Below, piece by piece: positions 1 through 7,409 of a stretch of 64,000 nt of DNA. The position numbers were made by a program, and so were the translations under genes. Source of the stretch: Amycolatopsis taiwanensis DSM 45107 (GTDB lineage: Bacteria > Actinomycetota > Actinomycetes > Mycobacteriales > Pseudonocardiaceae); the NCBI RefSeq assembly GCF_000519205.1, contig NZ_JAFB01000046.1, positions 1 to 64,000 on the forward strand, written 5' to 3'. Within the stretch, counting starts at the first letter, position 1. Each line of letters starts with the position of its first letter. The notes beneath the pieces are model-generated. The model was given only the letters and a program-made list of their open reading frames with translations, made no database searches and was not told the DNA's origin.

Positions 1-1
1 A

Positions 2-136
2 AACAACAAGTGGTGTTCAGCACCGAACGGAGTGACACTCTTCGATCCCATATCGATGAAAATCGAACGCCACACCTGGCGCGGGAGCAAGATCGCCAAC
101 CCGTGGACCCACGCACTCCGAAACACCATCGCCTGA
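2..136 (+). CDS. Group II intron-encoded reverse transcriptase/maturase, C-terminal end (partial)
   Basis: An open frame enters at base 2 and ends with TGA at 134-136. It encodes about 44 residues, including KWCSAPNGVTLFDP and a basic tail KIERHTWRGSKIANPWTHAL. No start is needed because the gene continues to the left. The identity rests mainly on position: bacterial intron-encoded proteins usually end in domain IV, just upstream of domain V, and here a textbook domain V follows 12 nt after the stop. The protein would act as reverse transcriptase and splicing cofactor of the intron. The short visible part carries no catalytic motif, so family assignment from protein sequence alone would be weak. 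Confidence 0.6.
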   Translation, partial: NNKWCSAPNGVTLFDPISMKIERHTWRGSKIANPWTHALRNTIA

Positions 137-148
137 CCGACTCGTGGA

Positions 149-182
149 GAGCCGGATGCCGGGAAACTGGCACGTCCGGTTC
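149..182 (+). ncRNA. Group II intron domain V
   Basis: The 34-nt hairpin begins GAGCCGGATGCC, has a GGGAAACT turn and ends GGCACGTCCGGTTC. It folds into the two-helix domain V shape: outer stem GAGCCGG/CCGGTTC with a G-T pair, two-base bulge, inner stem and GAAA tetraloop. Length and sequence match the most conserved catalytic element of bacterial group II introns, which contributes the metal-binding centre for splicing. Confidence 0.88.
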
Positions 183-189
183 GGCGGAG

Positions 190-238
190 CGGCACGGGGA
201 AACGACCCGGCGAAAACCGGGAACCGCGCCCCGTGCCG
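190..238 (+). ncRNA. Group II intron domain VI-like hairpin
   Basis: Immediately 3' of domain V there is a stem GGCACGGGG (191-199) pairing with CCCCGTGCC (229-237), and inside it CCCGG (206-210) pairs with CCGGG (217-221). Position and shape fit domain VI, which carries the branch-point adenosine. The branch A itself cannot be assigned by eye. Confidence 0.65.
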
Positions 239-240
239 AC

Positions 241-423
241 TCCAACGATGCCACCGGATGGGGCTTCAACCTGGACGAAGAAACCGGCCAACTGACAGTG
301 ACGACCCCAACCGGACGACAGCACCGAACCCAACCAGAAACGATCCTCAAACCCACCGTCGAAAAACCCAACAAGTCCACAAAGGACAACCCACACGACG
401 ACACACAGAAGCCGCCCTTCTAA
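241..423 (+). pseudogene. C-terminal exon of an HNH-endonuclease-like (DUF222/13E12) gene interrupted by the intron
   Basis: After the intron, an open frame to TAA at 421-423 encodes about 60 residues beginning SNDATGWGFNLDEETGQLTV, followed by a TGRQHRT motif and a Lys/Pro-rich hydrophilic tail. A Trp-Xaa-Phe-Xaa-Leu/Asp stretch followed by 'LTVTTPTGR' resembles the extreme C-terminus of actinobacterial DUF222-HNH proteins, which occur in many copies. The 5' exon is not in view, so it cannot be decided whether splicing would restore a functional product. The same frame is open through the intron end by chance. Family assignment is from recall and only moderately sure. Confidence 0.45.
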
Positions 424-639
424 TACGGCAGTGACACTTCGATTGGGGAGTTGGTGCGCGTCTACTCGGCCTCAACGGCATGCTTGGCGTTGGCGGTCAG
501 TTGCGGCGGGCTGGTGTGAACCGCCAGAACCGTTTCGACAAGGTCCTCACGTGCTGTACCAACCGAGATCGAGTGCGGTTCCAGCCCAATCCGAGGTACC
601 TGGACGGCGGCGTCGGCCCAGCCGCCTGCCGGACGATCT

Positions 640-810
640 GGGTCCATCGCCACGCCAGCGCGCGTCCTGACCATGCCGGAGATCCGCCGCCTGCTCCTGA
701 TCGTCAAACCCAGCCACCACCTGTCCCACCTGCCGCACTGGTCAAACTGGTGCCGACATCACCAAGCCAGCGCCCGGCGAGCCCACTACCGGCGCAGACT
801 CGCCACATAG
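640..810 (+). pseudogene. IS701-type transposase, C-terminal remnant
   Basis: The frame ending at TAG 808-810 encodes LTMPEIRRLLLIVKP, then W-S-N-W-C-R-H-H-Q-A-S-A-R-R-A-H-Y. The pattern 'PEIRRLL ... W..WRRRHQARAR..HY' is the usual C-terminus of IS701-family DDE transposases in actinobacteria. No catalytic core is present upstream, and the frame is closed by a stop near 520. It is therefore a tail left by an old insertion. Bases 424-640 show nothing that I recognise. Confidence 0.6.
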
Positions 811-842
811 ATCGCGAGATATCGCTGTCGTGCCAAGCGTGA

Positions 843-1340
843 TCACGAACTCTCCCGGATGCGGCGGGCCTTGTCCGCGCTGCTGCCGCGCGGCATACCG
901 CGGCCGACCTCGACGTACTGACGCAAGCTTTCGAGGAAGTGATCCCAGCCGCGCGTGCACTGCTCGATGCACTCCAGCTCCGGCGTCAGACCGTGGTGGC
1001 GGAACTGGAGTTCGGACGCGTCGCCACCGACCGGGGTGATGGTGAAGGTCGGATGCGTGTCGACCCAGTCGGGGAGAAAGTCGCAGGAGGTGACGGTCCA
1101 TTGCACCGAAAACGGCCGCGTCGCCTGATCGACATGCATCACGCACGGTTCAGGAGGATCGAAGGAAAACCGGAGTTCGCCGCCGGTGTCGCCGGATCCC
1201 GTGGCATCCGTCCACCAGGCCGTCAGGCCAGAGGGGGTGGTAAGGGCGTCGAACAGCTTGTCCGGATGTGCCTGCACACGGATCGTCTTCTGATAGTCCC
1301 CGTTCGCGTGCGTTGCGTGGGGTTGTTCGGCGTTCGTCAT
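843..1340 (-). CDS. SRPBCC (AHSA1-type) domain protein
   Basis: 165 residues, one START-like/AHSA1 domain over nearly the full length: an N-terminal strand 'YQKTIRVQAHPDKLFDALTT', the family's 'GLTAWWTDATGSG' segment, a central beta sheet and a long C-terminal helix with 'GWDHFLESLRQYVE'. Such proteins form a hydrophobic cavity and bind small lipophilic ligands; no catalytic residues can be assigned. It is the third gene of a minus-strand operon (2191 to 843), 48 bp downstream of an ArsR gene and sharing fold with the first gene. ArsR plus SRPBCC pairs are common in actinobacteria and probably respond together to a small molecule. Its substrate is unknown. The last 20 residues are basic and variable. 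Confidence 0.85.
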   Translation of the reverse strand: MTNAEQPHATHANGDYQKTIRVQAHPDKLFDALTTPSGLTAWWTDATGSGDTGGELRFSFDPPEPCVMHVDQATRPFSVQWTVTSCDFLPDWVDTHPTFTITPVGGDASELQFRHHGLTPELECIEQCTRGWDHFLESLRQYVEVGRGMPRGSSADKARRIRESS

Positions 1341-1388
1341 TGGATTGGTCCCTTCCTTCGGGCCCGTTTCACCCGTGGGGAAACGGGC

Positions 1389-1733
1389 CTACTCAGTTTT
1401 CGACCGCAGCGCCTGGATCGACTCGGCGATCGTCTTGATGCGACGCAGGCGTGCGTCCCACGCCGCACCGACCGAGGCCAGTTGCTCGACGGCACGGGAG
1501 AACTGCGCTTCATTGACGACGTAACGCACCTCGCGGCCGTCCTTGCGGGACACGACCAGTTCGGCGCGCTCCAGGACACCCAGGTGCTTCGCGACCGCCT
1601 GGCGCGTCACCGGCAGGTGGTCACTCAGGCTCGTCGCCGTGCCGGAGCCGTCGGCGAGCAGCAGGTCCAGCAGGCGACGCCGGGTCGGGTCGCCGATGGC
1701 CGCCCACAGCTCGTCGTCGATCGTCGAAGTCAC
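1389..1733 (-). CDS. ArsR family transcriptional regulator
   Basis: 114 residues. A winged helix-turn-helix occupies roughly residues 5-85: 'DPTRRRLLDLLLADGSGTAT', then recognition-helix region 'LPVTRQAVAKHLGVLERAEL', then a beta wing 'KDGREVRYVV'. The Cys residues of metal-sensing ArsR proteins are absent, so this is probably the non-metal subclass that accompanies SRPBCC proteins. Its ATG overlaps the stop of the upstream SRPBCC gene by 4 bp, which implies translational coupling. The operon is preceded by two identical-arm inverted repeats (2210-2224 and 2250-2264), the likely autoregulatory operators. Confidence 0.92.
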   Translation of the reverse strand: MTSTIDDELWAAIGDPTRRRLLDLLLADGSGTATSLSDHLPVTRQAVAKHLGVLERAELVVSRKDGREVRYVVNEAQFSRAVEQLASVGAAWDARLRRIKTIAESIQALRSKTE

Positions 1734-2191
1734 GACCGAACCAGGCCCGCCGCGTACGCCGCCAGGTTCGGGAGGTGCTGGTCCCAGCCGACACAGTGGC
1801 GGTGGTAGTACTCCTCGAGCTGCTCGGCCTCCCAGCCGATCTCCCGGAAGCCGGCCTCGGTCAGGCGCAACAGCGTCCCGCCGTTGGCAGGCGCCAGCTC
1901 GAACGTCACGAGTAACGAGTTCTGCGGCGTCGCCGGCTCGTCCTCTGGGTGAACCCAGCGGAATACGAATCGCCGGGGTGCGTCCGTCTCGACGACATGG
2001 ATCGGCACGACGAGCGTGCCGAACCCGTCCCGCCGCCGCTTGGTCATCCGTCCGTCGCCGCCCGGCACGGCCGGGAACGACGCGTCAAAGCCCCACCATT
2101 GCGCGATGTGCTCAGGCTTCGTGATGACCTCGAAGACTACGTCGGGAGTGGCGTCGATGTGGATCTCGCGCGCAATGGTGCCGTACTCCAT
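1730..2191 (-). CDS. SRPBCC (AHSA1-type) domain protein, operon leader
   Basis: 153 residues from the ATG at 2191, which is preceded by GGAGG with 5-nt spacing. An in-frame ATG at 2203 lacks its own ribosome-binding site and would place that site inside the gene. The fold is again AHSA1: 'IHIDATPDVVFEVITKPEHIAQWW' at the start, 'FELAPANGGTLLRLTEAGF' in the sheet and 'GWDQHLPNLAAYA' in the terminal helix. It is the first gene of the three-gene operon and overlaps the ArsR gene by 4 bp. Function is presumably binding or conversion of the ligand that relieves ArsR repression. Ligand unknown. Confidence 0.86.
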   Translation of the reverse strand: MEYGTIAREIHIDATPDVVFEVITKPEHIAQWWGFDASFPAVPGGDGRMTKRRRDGFGTLVVPIHVVETDAPRRFVFRWVHPEDEPATPQNSLLVTFELAPANGGTLLRLTEAGFREIGWEAEQLEEYYHRHCVGWDQHLPNLAAYAAGLVRS

Positions 2192-2209
2192 GGCTCCCTC
2201 CAATGATTC

Positions 2210-2264
2210 GCAACCATTGGTTGCAATTTAGCCCATGACACCATGACGCGCAACCTTCGGTTGC
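2210..2264 (-). promoter_or_regulatory. Pair of inverted-repeat operators upstream of the ArsR operon
   Basis: Two 15-bp palindromes share identical arms: GCAACC-ATT-GGTTGC at 2210-2224 and GCAACC-TTC-GGTTGC at 2250-2264, centres 40 bp apart (nearly four helical turns). They sit directly upstream of the start at 2191. Identical arms and helical phasing argue for binding by two dimers of one regulator, most simply the ArsR protein encoded in the operon. Confidence 0.75.
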
Positions 2265-2515
2265 ATGATCGGTTGGCACGGAAGGCGGAACAAGCGCCTC
2301 ACGGTTTTGTTGCCCCACAACTGATTTTCGCTCGGCTTGATCGTCCTCGACGGACGCTGTCGCGGAGAAGCTCAGCCGTGTCCCGGCGCGTGGTCATCGA
2401 GGAGTGCGAGAGCCTGCTCGCCAGGGGGCGTGTTCGCGGCGACGACGAGCCCGTTCACGGTGATGGCGAGGGCAGGACGCCGTAAGCGCCGGCTGAATCG
2501 CCGAGCCACCAGTGA

Positions 2516-3102
2516 CTAACGGTCCTCGACAGACGCTGTCGTGGAGAACCGGCGTAGGCCGGGCGTGGTCGCGCCGACCAGTGCCACGGCCCCCACACAG
2601 AGCAGGCCACCGCTCACCAGCGCCACCAATCCCGAGGTCGCGCCGGCGATCAGGCCGCCCCGCATGTTGCCCACGTCCGGGCCGGCCTGGCCGACGATCA
2701 ACTCGGCGGCCGCCACCCGGCCGCGCAACACGTCCGGGGTATTCGACTGGACGATCGTGCCGCGCGAAACCACCGAAACGGTGTCTGCCGCGCCGGCAAG
2801 CACGAGGAACGCCAGGCCGACCCACGGGTTCGATGCGATTCCGAACAGGGCGAGCGCCGCACGTCGACGCGGTCGATCATCGCCCCGGCGAACAGCCCGA
2901 ACAACAGGAGCGGAATCGCCTGGGCCAGGCCGACGGCACCCGTCCAGACGGTGCTGTTCGTCATTTGCCAGACCTGGTACATCACCGCGACCAGAGTCAT
3001 CTGGCTACCGAACCCGGAGAACACCCGGCCGATCCACAACCGGCGAAACGCCGGCGACGACCGCAGCGGAGCCACGTCAACGAGCGCGTGTTTTACGGCC
3101 AT
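2516..3102 (-). pseudogene. Major facilitator superfamily transporter, internally deleted
   Basis: The N-terminal piece starts at ATG 3102 (MAVKHALVDVAPLRSSPAFR) and runs through two membrane segments to 'GLFAGAMIDRVDVRRS' near 2850. The frame is then lost. The C-terminal piece continues in another frame from about 2830 to the stop at 2516: 'AGAADTVSVVSRGTIVQ', 'LRGRVAAAELIVGQAGPDVG' and a last pair of hydrophobic helices. Together they cover the first quarter and last third of a 400-residue drug-efflux-type MFS protein of the 'MFS_3' kind. The middle six or so helices are missing, so the gene is dead by deletion plus frameshift. No gene is seen in the preceding 2265-2515. Confidence 0.8.
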
Positions 3103-3325
3103 GCCTTGCCACCGGTGCCTTTCGCCTCGCCGTGAGTGCCGAGGGGCCATACTTCTACACCGGTTGCCCGGTTGACGATCACCTGGCGCGCTCACTGCTG
3201 CGTTACGCCGATCACCGGGACCCGCTCGGCGACTGAACTGGTTGCCCATGAGATGTGCGGTCACCGATGAGTTTGCGGTGGCCGGGTCGTACTCCCTCTA
3301 GACCCACTTCAGAGAGAGGAACATC

Positions 3326-4084
3326 ATGGGTGACTACGAAACGGTGAACGAGGTCCGGACCTGGTACGAGGCGACCGGCGAGGGCGAGCCGCTGGTGCTG
3401 CTGCACGGCGGTTTCAGCGACGCCCGTGACTTCGCCGGCAACCTCGGCACGCTCCCCTTCCGGATCTACACCCCGGAACGTCGCGGCCACGGGCACACCC
3501 CGGACGTCGAGGGTCCGATCACCCTCGACCTCATGGCCGACGACATGATCGCCTTCATCGACAAGGTCGTCGGCGAGCCCGTCCACCTGGCCGGTTACAG
3601 CGCCGGCGGGATCGTCGCGCTGCTGGTCGCCCTCCGCCGCCAGGACCTGGTCCGCCGGCTGGTGCTGGTCAGCGCCGCCTTCCACCACAGCGGCATGCTG
3701 TTCAGCCCCGCGGCAGGGGGCGAGATACCAGAGCCGATCGTCGCCCGGTACGCCGAGGTCTCCCCCGACGGCCGCGACCACCTACCGGTGGTGGCCGCCA
3801 AGATCGCCGCGGCCGCCACCGGCGAGCCGTCGCTCACCGAGGCCGATCTGCGCGCCATCGGCTGCCCCACCCTGGTCATGGCGGCAGACGACGACATCGT
3901 CACGCTGGAACACACACTCGCCCTCTACCGGGCGCTTCCAGCCGGCGAACTGGCCGTCGTCCCCCGCACCTCGCACGTCCTCCTGCATGAGAAACCCGCG
4001 CTTTGCGCGCGGCTCGCCGAGCAGTTCCTCACTGCCGAGCCCGCCGCCGTTTTCATGCCGATCCGGCGAGCCGAACAGGCGTAA
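3326..4084 (+). CDS. Alpha/beta-fold hydrolase
   Basis: 252 residues, start ATG 3326 preceded by AGAGAGAGGA. The fold elements are clear: oxyanion motif 'VLLHGGFSD', nucleophile elbow 'LAGYSAGGIVALL' (Ser near residue 92), acid Asp in 'LVMAADDDIVTLEH' and catalytic His in 'RTSHVLLHEKP'. It belongs to the large esterase/epoxide-hydrolase/haloperoxidase-like group. Substrate cannot be read from sequence. It stands alone, followed within 30 bp by a strong hairpin, so it is probably monocistronic. Confidence 0.88.
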   Translation: MGDYETVNEVRTWYEATGEGEPLVLLHGGFSDARDFAGNLGTLPFRIYTPERRGHGHTPDVEGPITLDLMADDMIAFIDKVVGEPVHLAGYSAGGIVALLVALRRQDLVRRLVLVSAAFHHSGMLFSPAAGGEIPEPIVARYAEVSPDGRDHLPVVAAKIAAAATGEPSLTEADLRAIGCPTLVMAADDDIVTLEHTLALYRALPAGELAVVPRTSHVLLHEKPALCARLAEQFLTAEPAAVFMPIRRAEQA

Positions 4085-4113
4085 CAGCGCCTGCCCGGTC
4101 CCATTACCGGAGT

Positions 4114-4146
4114 GCCCCCACCACCGCCTGCACGCGTGGTGGGGGC
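4114..4146. terminator. 11-bp perfect hairpin, probable terminator
   Basis: GCCCCCACCAC (4114-4124) is the exact reverse complement of GTGGTGGGGGC (4136-4146), with an 11-nt loop. It lies 30 bp after the hydrolase stop at 4084 and downstream of the convergent WYL regulator gene. There is no T-run, as is usual in actinobacteria. Confidence 0.7.
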
Positions 4147-4370
4147 GCTGCCTCAGCCGTACTCATCCTGCGTGGAAGCAGACGGTTCATCACACAGGCG
4201 ATCTGCTCGGCGACCTGCAATCCCGGTTCCCGGCAGTACACCGCCCACTGGTGAGCCCATGGCCTGGGCGGGTCGGGCCACCGACTCCCCATCGTCCGGA
4301 TTTCATCCGGCTCGACCAACAACCGCGCCGTCATCTCCGCCGCCGTTACCCGACAGCTGAACAGCGTCTT

Positions 4371-5336
4371 CTAGACCTCCTTGGGTGCCAGGGCTGCAGC
4401 GAAGCGCGTAGCGACTGCGGCGACGGCGGCACGCAGTTCGTCTCCGCCGTCGACCCGGAAGGCGAGCGGCACGGTCGCCAACCATTCCTGCGCATACATC
4501 GCCGGGTTGTTGGTGCTGCCGACGAGCACGCACCCGTCCCCCAGTGGTTCAAGCCGTCCCATGGGAGGCCGGATCCAGGGCGCCACTTCGGTTAGCGGAG
4601 CGTCGAACACGACGCGGGTGGGGAACGCCCACCCCGTGCCCAGGTTCTCCTCCAGCGCCGCGACCGGGTCGAGGTCGTCGGGTGGTTCGAACTCGTGCGG
4701 GGTCTGTCCGACCGCACCAACCCGGTCGACCCGATAGGTGCGGATCGCGTCCGCACGATGGGAATGGCACAGCAGGTACCAGCGGCCGTGGCGGACCACG
4801 ACCGCCCAGGGGTCCACCTCGGCCGTCCACTCGTTGCCGGTCTCGCTCCGGTACGTGATCGACACCCGGCGCCTGGCGGCGACGGCGGCGACGAGTGCGC
4901 TGGTGGTGGCGGGGTCGGGGTGGGCCGAGTCCCGGTCGGGCGCGGCCGCGGCGTGCTCGCGCAGCACGGCCGCCTGCCGGCCGACGTTCTCGGGCAGCGC
5001 CTGGATGACCTTGCCGAGAGCGGCGCCGACGGGGTCGCCGGCGTCGGTGGCGGCCGGCTGACCGTCGAGCACCGCCATCACCAGGCCCAGCGCCTCGGCC
5101 TGGGTGAACACGATCGGCGGCAGCCTCGTGCCGCGCCGGAGCCGGTACCCGCCATGCGGGCCCCGGGCCGACTCGACCTGGATGCCGGCCTCCCGGAGGA
5201 TCCCGACATAGCGGCGGGCGGCCCGCTCCGTGACGCCCAGCCTCTCGGCGAGTTGGTCGGCCGTCGTGCCGGGGCGGGCCTGGAGGATCTCGAGGGTGCG
5301 CAGCGCCCGTGCGGTGGGACTCAGGTCACTCGGCAC
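4371..5336 (-). CDS. WYL-domain transcriptional regulator (HTH + WYL)
   Basis: 321 residues. An HTH_11/DeoR-like winged helix is at residues 10-70 ('ARPGTTADQLAERLGVTERA'); a WYL domain follows from about 140 to 230 with 'ITYRSETGNEWTAEVDPWAV' and 'HGRWYLLCHSHRADAIRTYR', and a C-terminal WCX extension at 240-320. WYL proteins sense nucleotides or other small ligands and often control DNA-damage or defence genes, but in actinobacteria many simply regulate the divergent neighbour. Here the start at 5336 is 94 bp from the start of a divergent alpha/beta hydrolase (5431), its probable target. Confidence 0.92.
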   Translation of the reverse strand: MPSDLSPTARALRTLEILQARPGTTADQLAERLGVTERAARRYVGILREAGIQVESARGPHGGYRLRRGTRLPPIVFTQAEALGLVMAVLDGQPAATDAGDPVGAALGKVIQALPENVGRQAAVLREHAAAAPDRDSAHPDPATTSALVAAVAARRRVSITYRSETGNEWTAEVDPWAVVVRHGRWYLLCHSHRADAIRTYRVDRVGAVGQTPHEFEPPDDLDPVAALEENLGTGWAFPTRVVFDAPLTEVAPWIRPPMGRLEPLGDGCVLVGSTNNPAMYAQEWLATVPLAFRVDGGDELRAAVAAVATRFAAALAPKEV

Positions 5337-5430
5337 GCGGCCAGACTACCTCCAAACCGGAAGCAGATTGTCCGGAATTGGCTCTAGCATCACGCGTCAT
5401 CCCGACCGTGCTGGAGGAAGAGAACTGATC

Positions 5431-6117
5431 ATGGAGATGCTGCTCATCGCCGGCCTGTGGCTCGACGGATCCGCCTGGGACGACGTCGCGTCCGAACTCC
5501 GGTCGCTCGGCCATCGCCCGGTGCCGCTGACCCTGCCCGGCCAGGGCGATGGATCGGCCTCCGCCACGCTCGACGACCAGGTGGCGGCCGTGCTCACCGC
5601 CGTGGACTCGGCCTCCGGCAAGGTCATGGTGGTCGGGCACTCGGCCGCCTGCACCCTGGCCTGGCTGGCCGCCGACGCGCGACCGGAGAAGATCTCCAAG
5701 GCGGTCCTCATCGGCGGCTTCCCGGCCGCGGACGGGAAGGCCTACGCCGACTTCTTCGAGCTGCGGGACGGCGTCATGCCCTTCCCCGGCTGGGCCCCGT
5801 TCGAGGGCCCCGACTCGGCTGACCTCGACGAGGAGGCCCGGCGCGCCTTCGCAGACGCCGCGCTCCCGGTGCCTGAGGGCGTGGCCACGGGCATCGTGCG
5901 GCTGACCGATGAGCGACGCTTCGAGGTCCCGGTCGCCATCGTGTGTCCCGAGTTCACCCCGGCCGAGGCCAAGGAGTGGATCAACGCCGGCGACGTGGCC
6001 GAACTCGGGAAGGTCAAGCACCTCGACTTCATCGACATCGACTCCGGCCACTGGCCCATGCACACCAAGCCGGCCGAACTCGCCCGGCTCCTCGCCGCGG
6101 CAGCCGAACCGGCCTGA
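5431..6117 (+). CDS. Alpha/beta hydrolase (EstC/AB_hydrolase-6 type)
   Basis: 228 residues from ATG 5431, chosen because GGAGGAAGAG lies 10 nt upstream and because 'MEMLLIAGLWLDGSAWDDV' is the usual N-terminus of this family. The nucleophile elbow is 'VMVVGHSAACTLAWL' (Ser near residue 70); the catalytic His is in 'IDSGHWPMHTKPAELA' near the end, and an acidic partner lies in 'AIVCPEFTPAEAKEW', where the common Asp is replaced by Glu or shifted. It is divergent from the WYL regulator and 43 bp upstream of a GNAT gene. Substrate unknown. Confidence 0.87.
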   Translation: MEMLLIAGLWLDGSAWDDVASELRSLGHRPVPLTLPGQGDGSASATLDDQVAAVLTAVDSASGKVMVVGHSAACTLAWLAADARPEKISKAVLIGGFPAADGKAYADFFELRDGVMPFPGWAPFEGPDSADLDEEARRAFADAALPVPEGVATGIVRLTDERRFEVPVAIVCPEFTPAEAKEWINAGDVAELGKVKHLDFIDIDSGHWPMHTKPAELARLLAAAAEPA

Positions 6118-6160
6118 CCAGACGCCGCAGCCGAAAGAGAAGCCGCGAAAGGAGTCAAGC

Positions 6161-6727
6161 GTGTCGTACAGGATCCGGCCTCTCGACTCCTCGACCTGGG
6201 ACGCTTTCGCGGAGCTTGTCGAGCGCAACAACGGGATCTTCGGCGGCTGCTGGTGCATCGGCTTCCACCCGGAGCACGGCCGGAAAGGGATCGGCCGCCG
6301 TGCGGTCAAGGAGGATCGGGTCCGGACCGATCGAGCCCATACCGCACTCGTACTCGACGAAACCGGCCTCGCACAGGGGTGGTGCCAGTACGGCAGCCCC
6401 GAGGAACTGCCTGCCATCAAACACAAACGCGAGTACCACAAGGATGCGCCACCGCGTCCGGACTGGCGGATCTCCTGCTTCTACGTCGACCCGAAACACC
6501 GCGGCCAGGGCATCGCCCGCGCGGCGCTCAAGGGCGCGCTGGACCAGATCTCGCAGGCCGGCGGTGGTCTCGTCGAAGCCATCTCCGAGGTGACCACCGG
6601 CCGTCAGGCACCAGGCCGGTTCCTGTTCAGCGCGACCGTCGAACTCTTCGAGCAGTTCGGCTTCACCCGCGACCGGCAGGTCGGCAAGCATGCGTGGATC
6701 GTCGGCCGGGTGGTCGATCCGGCGTGA
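6161..6727 (+). CDS. GNAT family N-acetyltransferase
   Basis: 188 residues from GTG 6161 with GAAAGGAG 6 nt upstream. The N-terminal half has the Cys/Trp-rich 'NNGIFGGCWCIGFHPEHG' segment of a particular GNAT subgroup. The acetyl-CoA site is 'CFYVDPKHRGQGIARAALKG' (motif A, R-x-x-G-x-G/A) at about residues 106-126. The substrate is not deducible. It probably shares a transcript with the upstream hydrolase (43-bp gap). Confidence 0.88.
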   Translation: MSYRIRPLDSSTWDAFAELVERNNGIFGGCWCIGFHPEHGRKGIGRRAVKEDRVRTDRAHTALVLDETGLAQGWCQYGSPEELPAIKHKREYHKDAPPRPDWRISCFYVDPKHRGQGIARAALKGALDQISQAGGGLVEAISEVTTGRQAPGRFLFSATVELFEQFGFTRDRQVGKHAWIVGRVVDPA

Positions 6728-6821
6728 ACGAACTCCCCTTCTCCCCGTGACTTTGTGCCCTGGCCGGCCCGGAAAGTGGCGAGCAATCTTTCGGCCGTAG
6801 GGGGTGGACACGGAGGGATCG

Positions 6822-7283
6822 ATGACAGGCCAACGCAAGATCGTCGTCGGTGTCGACGGCTCGAACCAGAGTGAAGCCGCCCTCCGTTGGGCGCTGGAGG
6901 AGGCCACGGCGCACAGTGACCAGGTTCGCGCGGTGCTCGTTCGCGCGAGGGCCGAACTGCTCCCCGGTACGTCGTACGCGATTCAGCCCTACGGACGCCG
7001 GCCGGTCGGGGAAGACGAGGAGTACTCCGACCGGCTGCGGACCACGGTGCAGAAGGTCCGGGAAACCCTGGACAACCCTCCGCCGGTCATCGAAGCCGTG
7101 CTGAACGGCGACCCGGCCGCCGAACTGGTCAAGGAGTCCGCGCACGCCGACCTGCTCGTGATCGGTTCGCACGGGGCGCGGCTGCGCGACGTGCTGATCG
7201 GCAGCGTGGCCGTCTGGTGCGTCCGGCACGCGCACTGCCCGGTCCTGGTCATCACGAACGAGGCCGCACAACAGCTGGGGTGA
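6822..7283 (+). CDS. Universal stress protein (UspA family)
   Basis: 153 residues from ATG 6822, with ACGGAGGG upstream. A single USP domain: 'KIVVGVDGSNQSEAALRWAL' at the N-terminus and the ATP-binding signature G-x2-G-x9-G-S as 'GSHGARLRDVLIGSVAVWCV' at residues 115-135, then 'CPVLVI'. It should therefore bind ATP. The next gene is an Acg-like nitroreductase homologue; USP and Acg genes are co-regulated in hypoxic/dormancy regulons of mycobacteria (DosR), so a role under low oxygen or nitrosative stress is plausible here. No DosR box was identified by eye. Confidence 0.93.
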   Translation: MTGQRKIVVGVDGSNQSEAALRWALEEATAHSDQVRAVLVRARAELLPGTSYAIQPYGRRPVGEDEEYSDRLRTTVQKVRETLDNPPPVIEAVLNGDPAAELVKESAHADLLVIGSHGARLRDVLIGSVAVWCVRHAHCPVLVITNEAAQQLG

Positions 7284-7409
7284 CCACTCCGACCGCCACC
7301 GCGGCTTGTGGCACGAAGGTCCCTCGAGCTAAGGCCTTCCTGCTCTGCAGCGCGCCGGCGTTCCTTTGCCAGGTTGAGGACAGTGGACGGGTAAGAGAAG
7401 GCAACTGCG

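Larger units (their letters stand above)
1..240 (+). mobile_element. 3' end of a group II intron (5' part outside the window)
   Basis: The stretch holds, in the order expected for a bacterial group II intron, the C-terminal coding end of an intron-encoded protein, a 34-nt domain V helix 12 nt after its stop codon, and a domain VI-like hairpin. The right boundary near 240 is inferred from the end of domain VI (an ...gac end) and from the point where the downstream reading frame begins to look like another protein. The 5' half of the intron and most of the maturase lie left of base 1. Confidence 0.8.

Noticed and set aside
462-707. Minus-strand frame ending HTSPPQLTANAKHAVEAE
   Set aside because: The tail has natural composition, but it overlaps the IS701 remnant and I cannot match it to a family; left uncalled.
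4104-4334. 76-residue minus-strand frame after the WYL gene
   Set aside because: Composition looks fairly natural, but its end spans the perfect hairpin at 4114-4146 and it has no properly spaced ribosome-binding site; not called.
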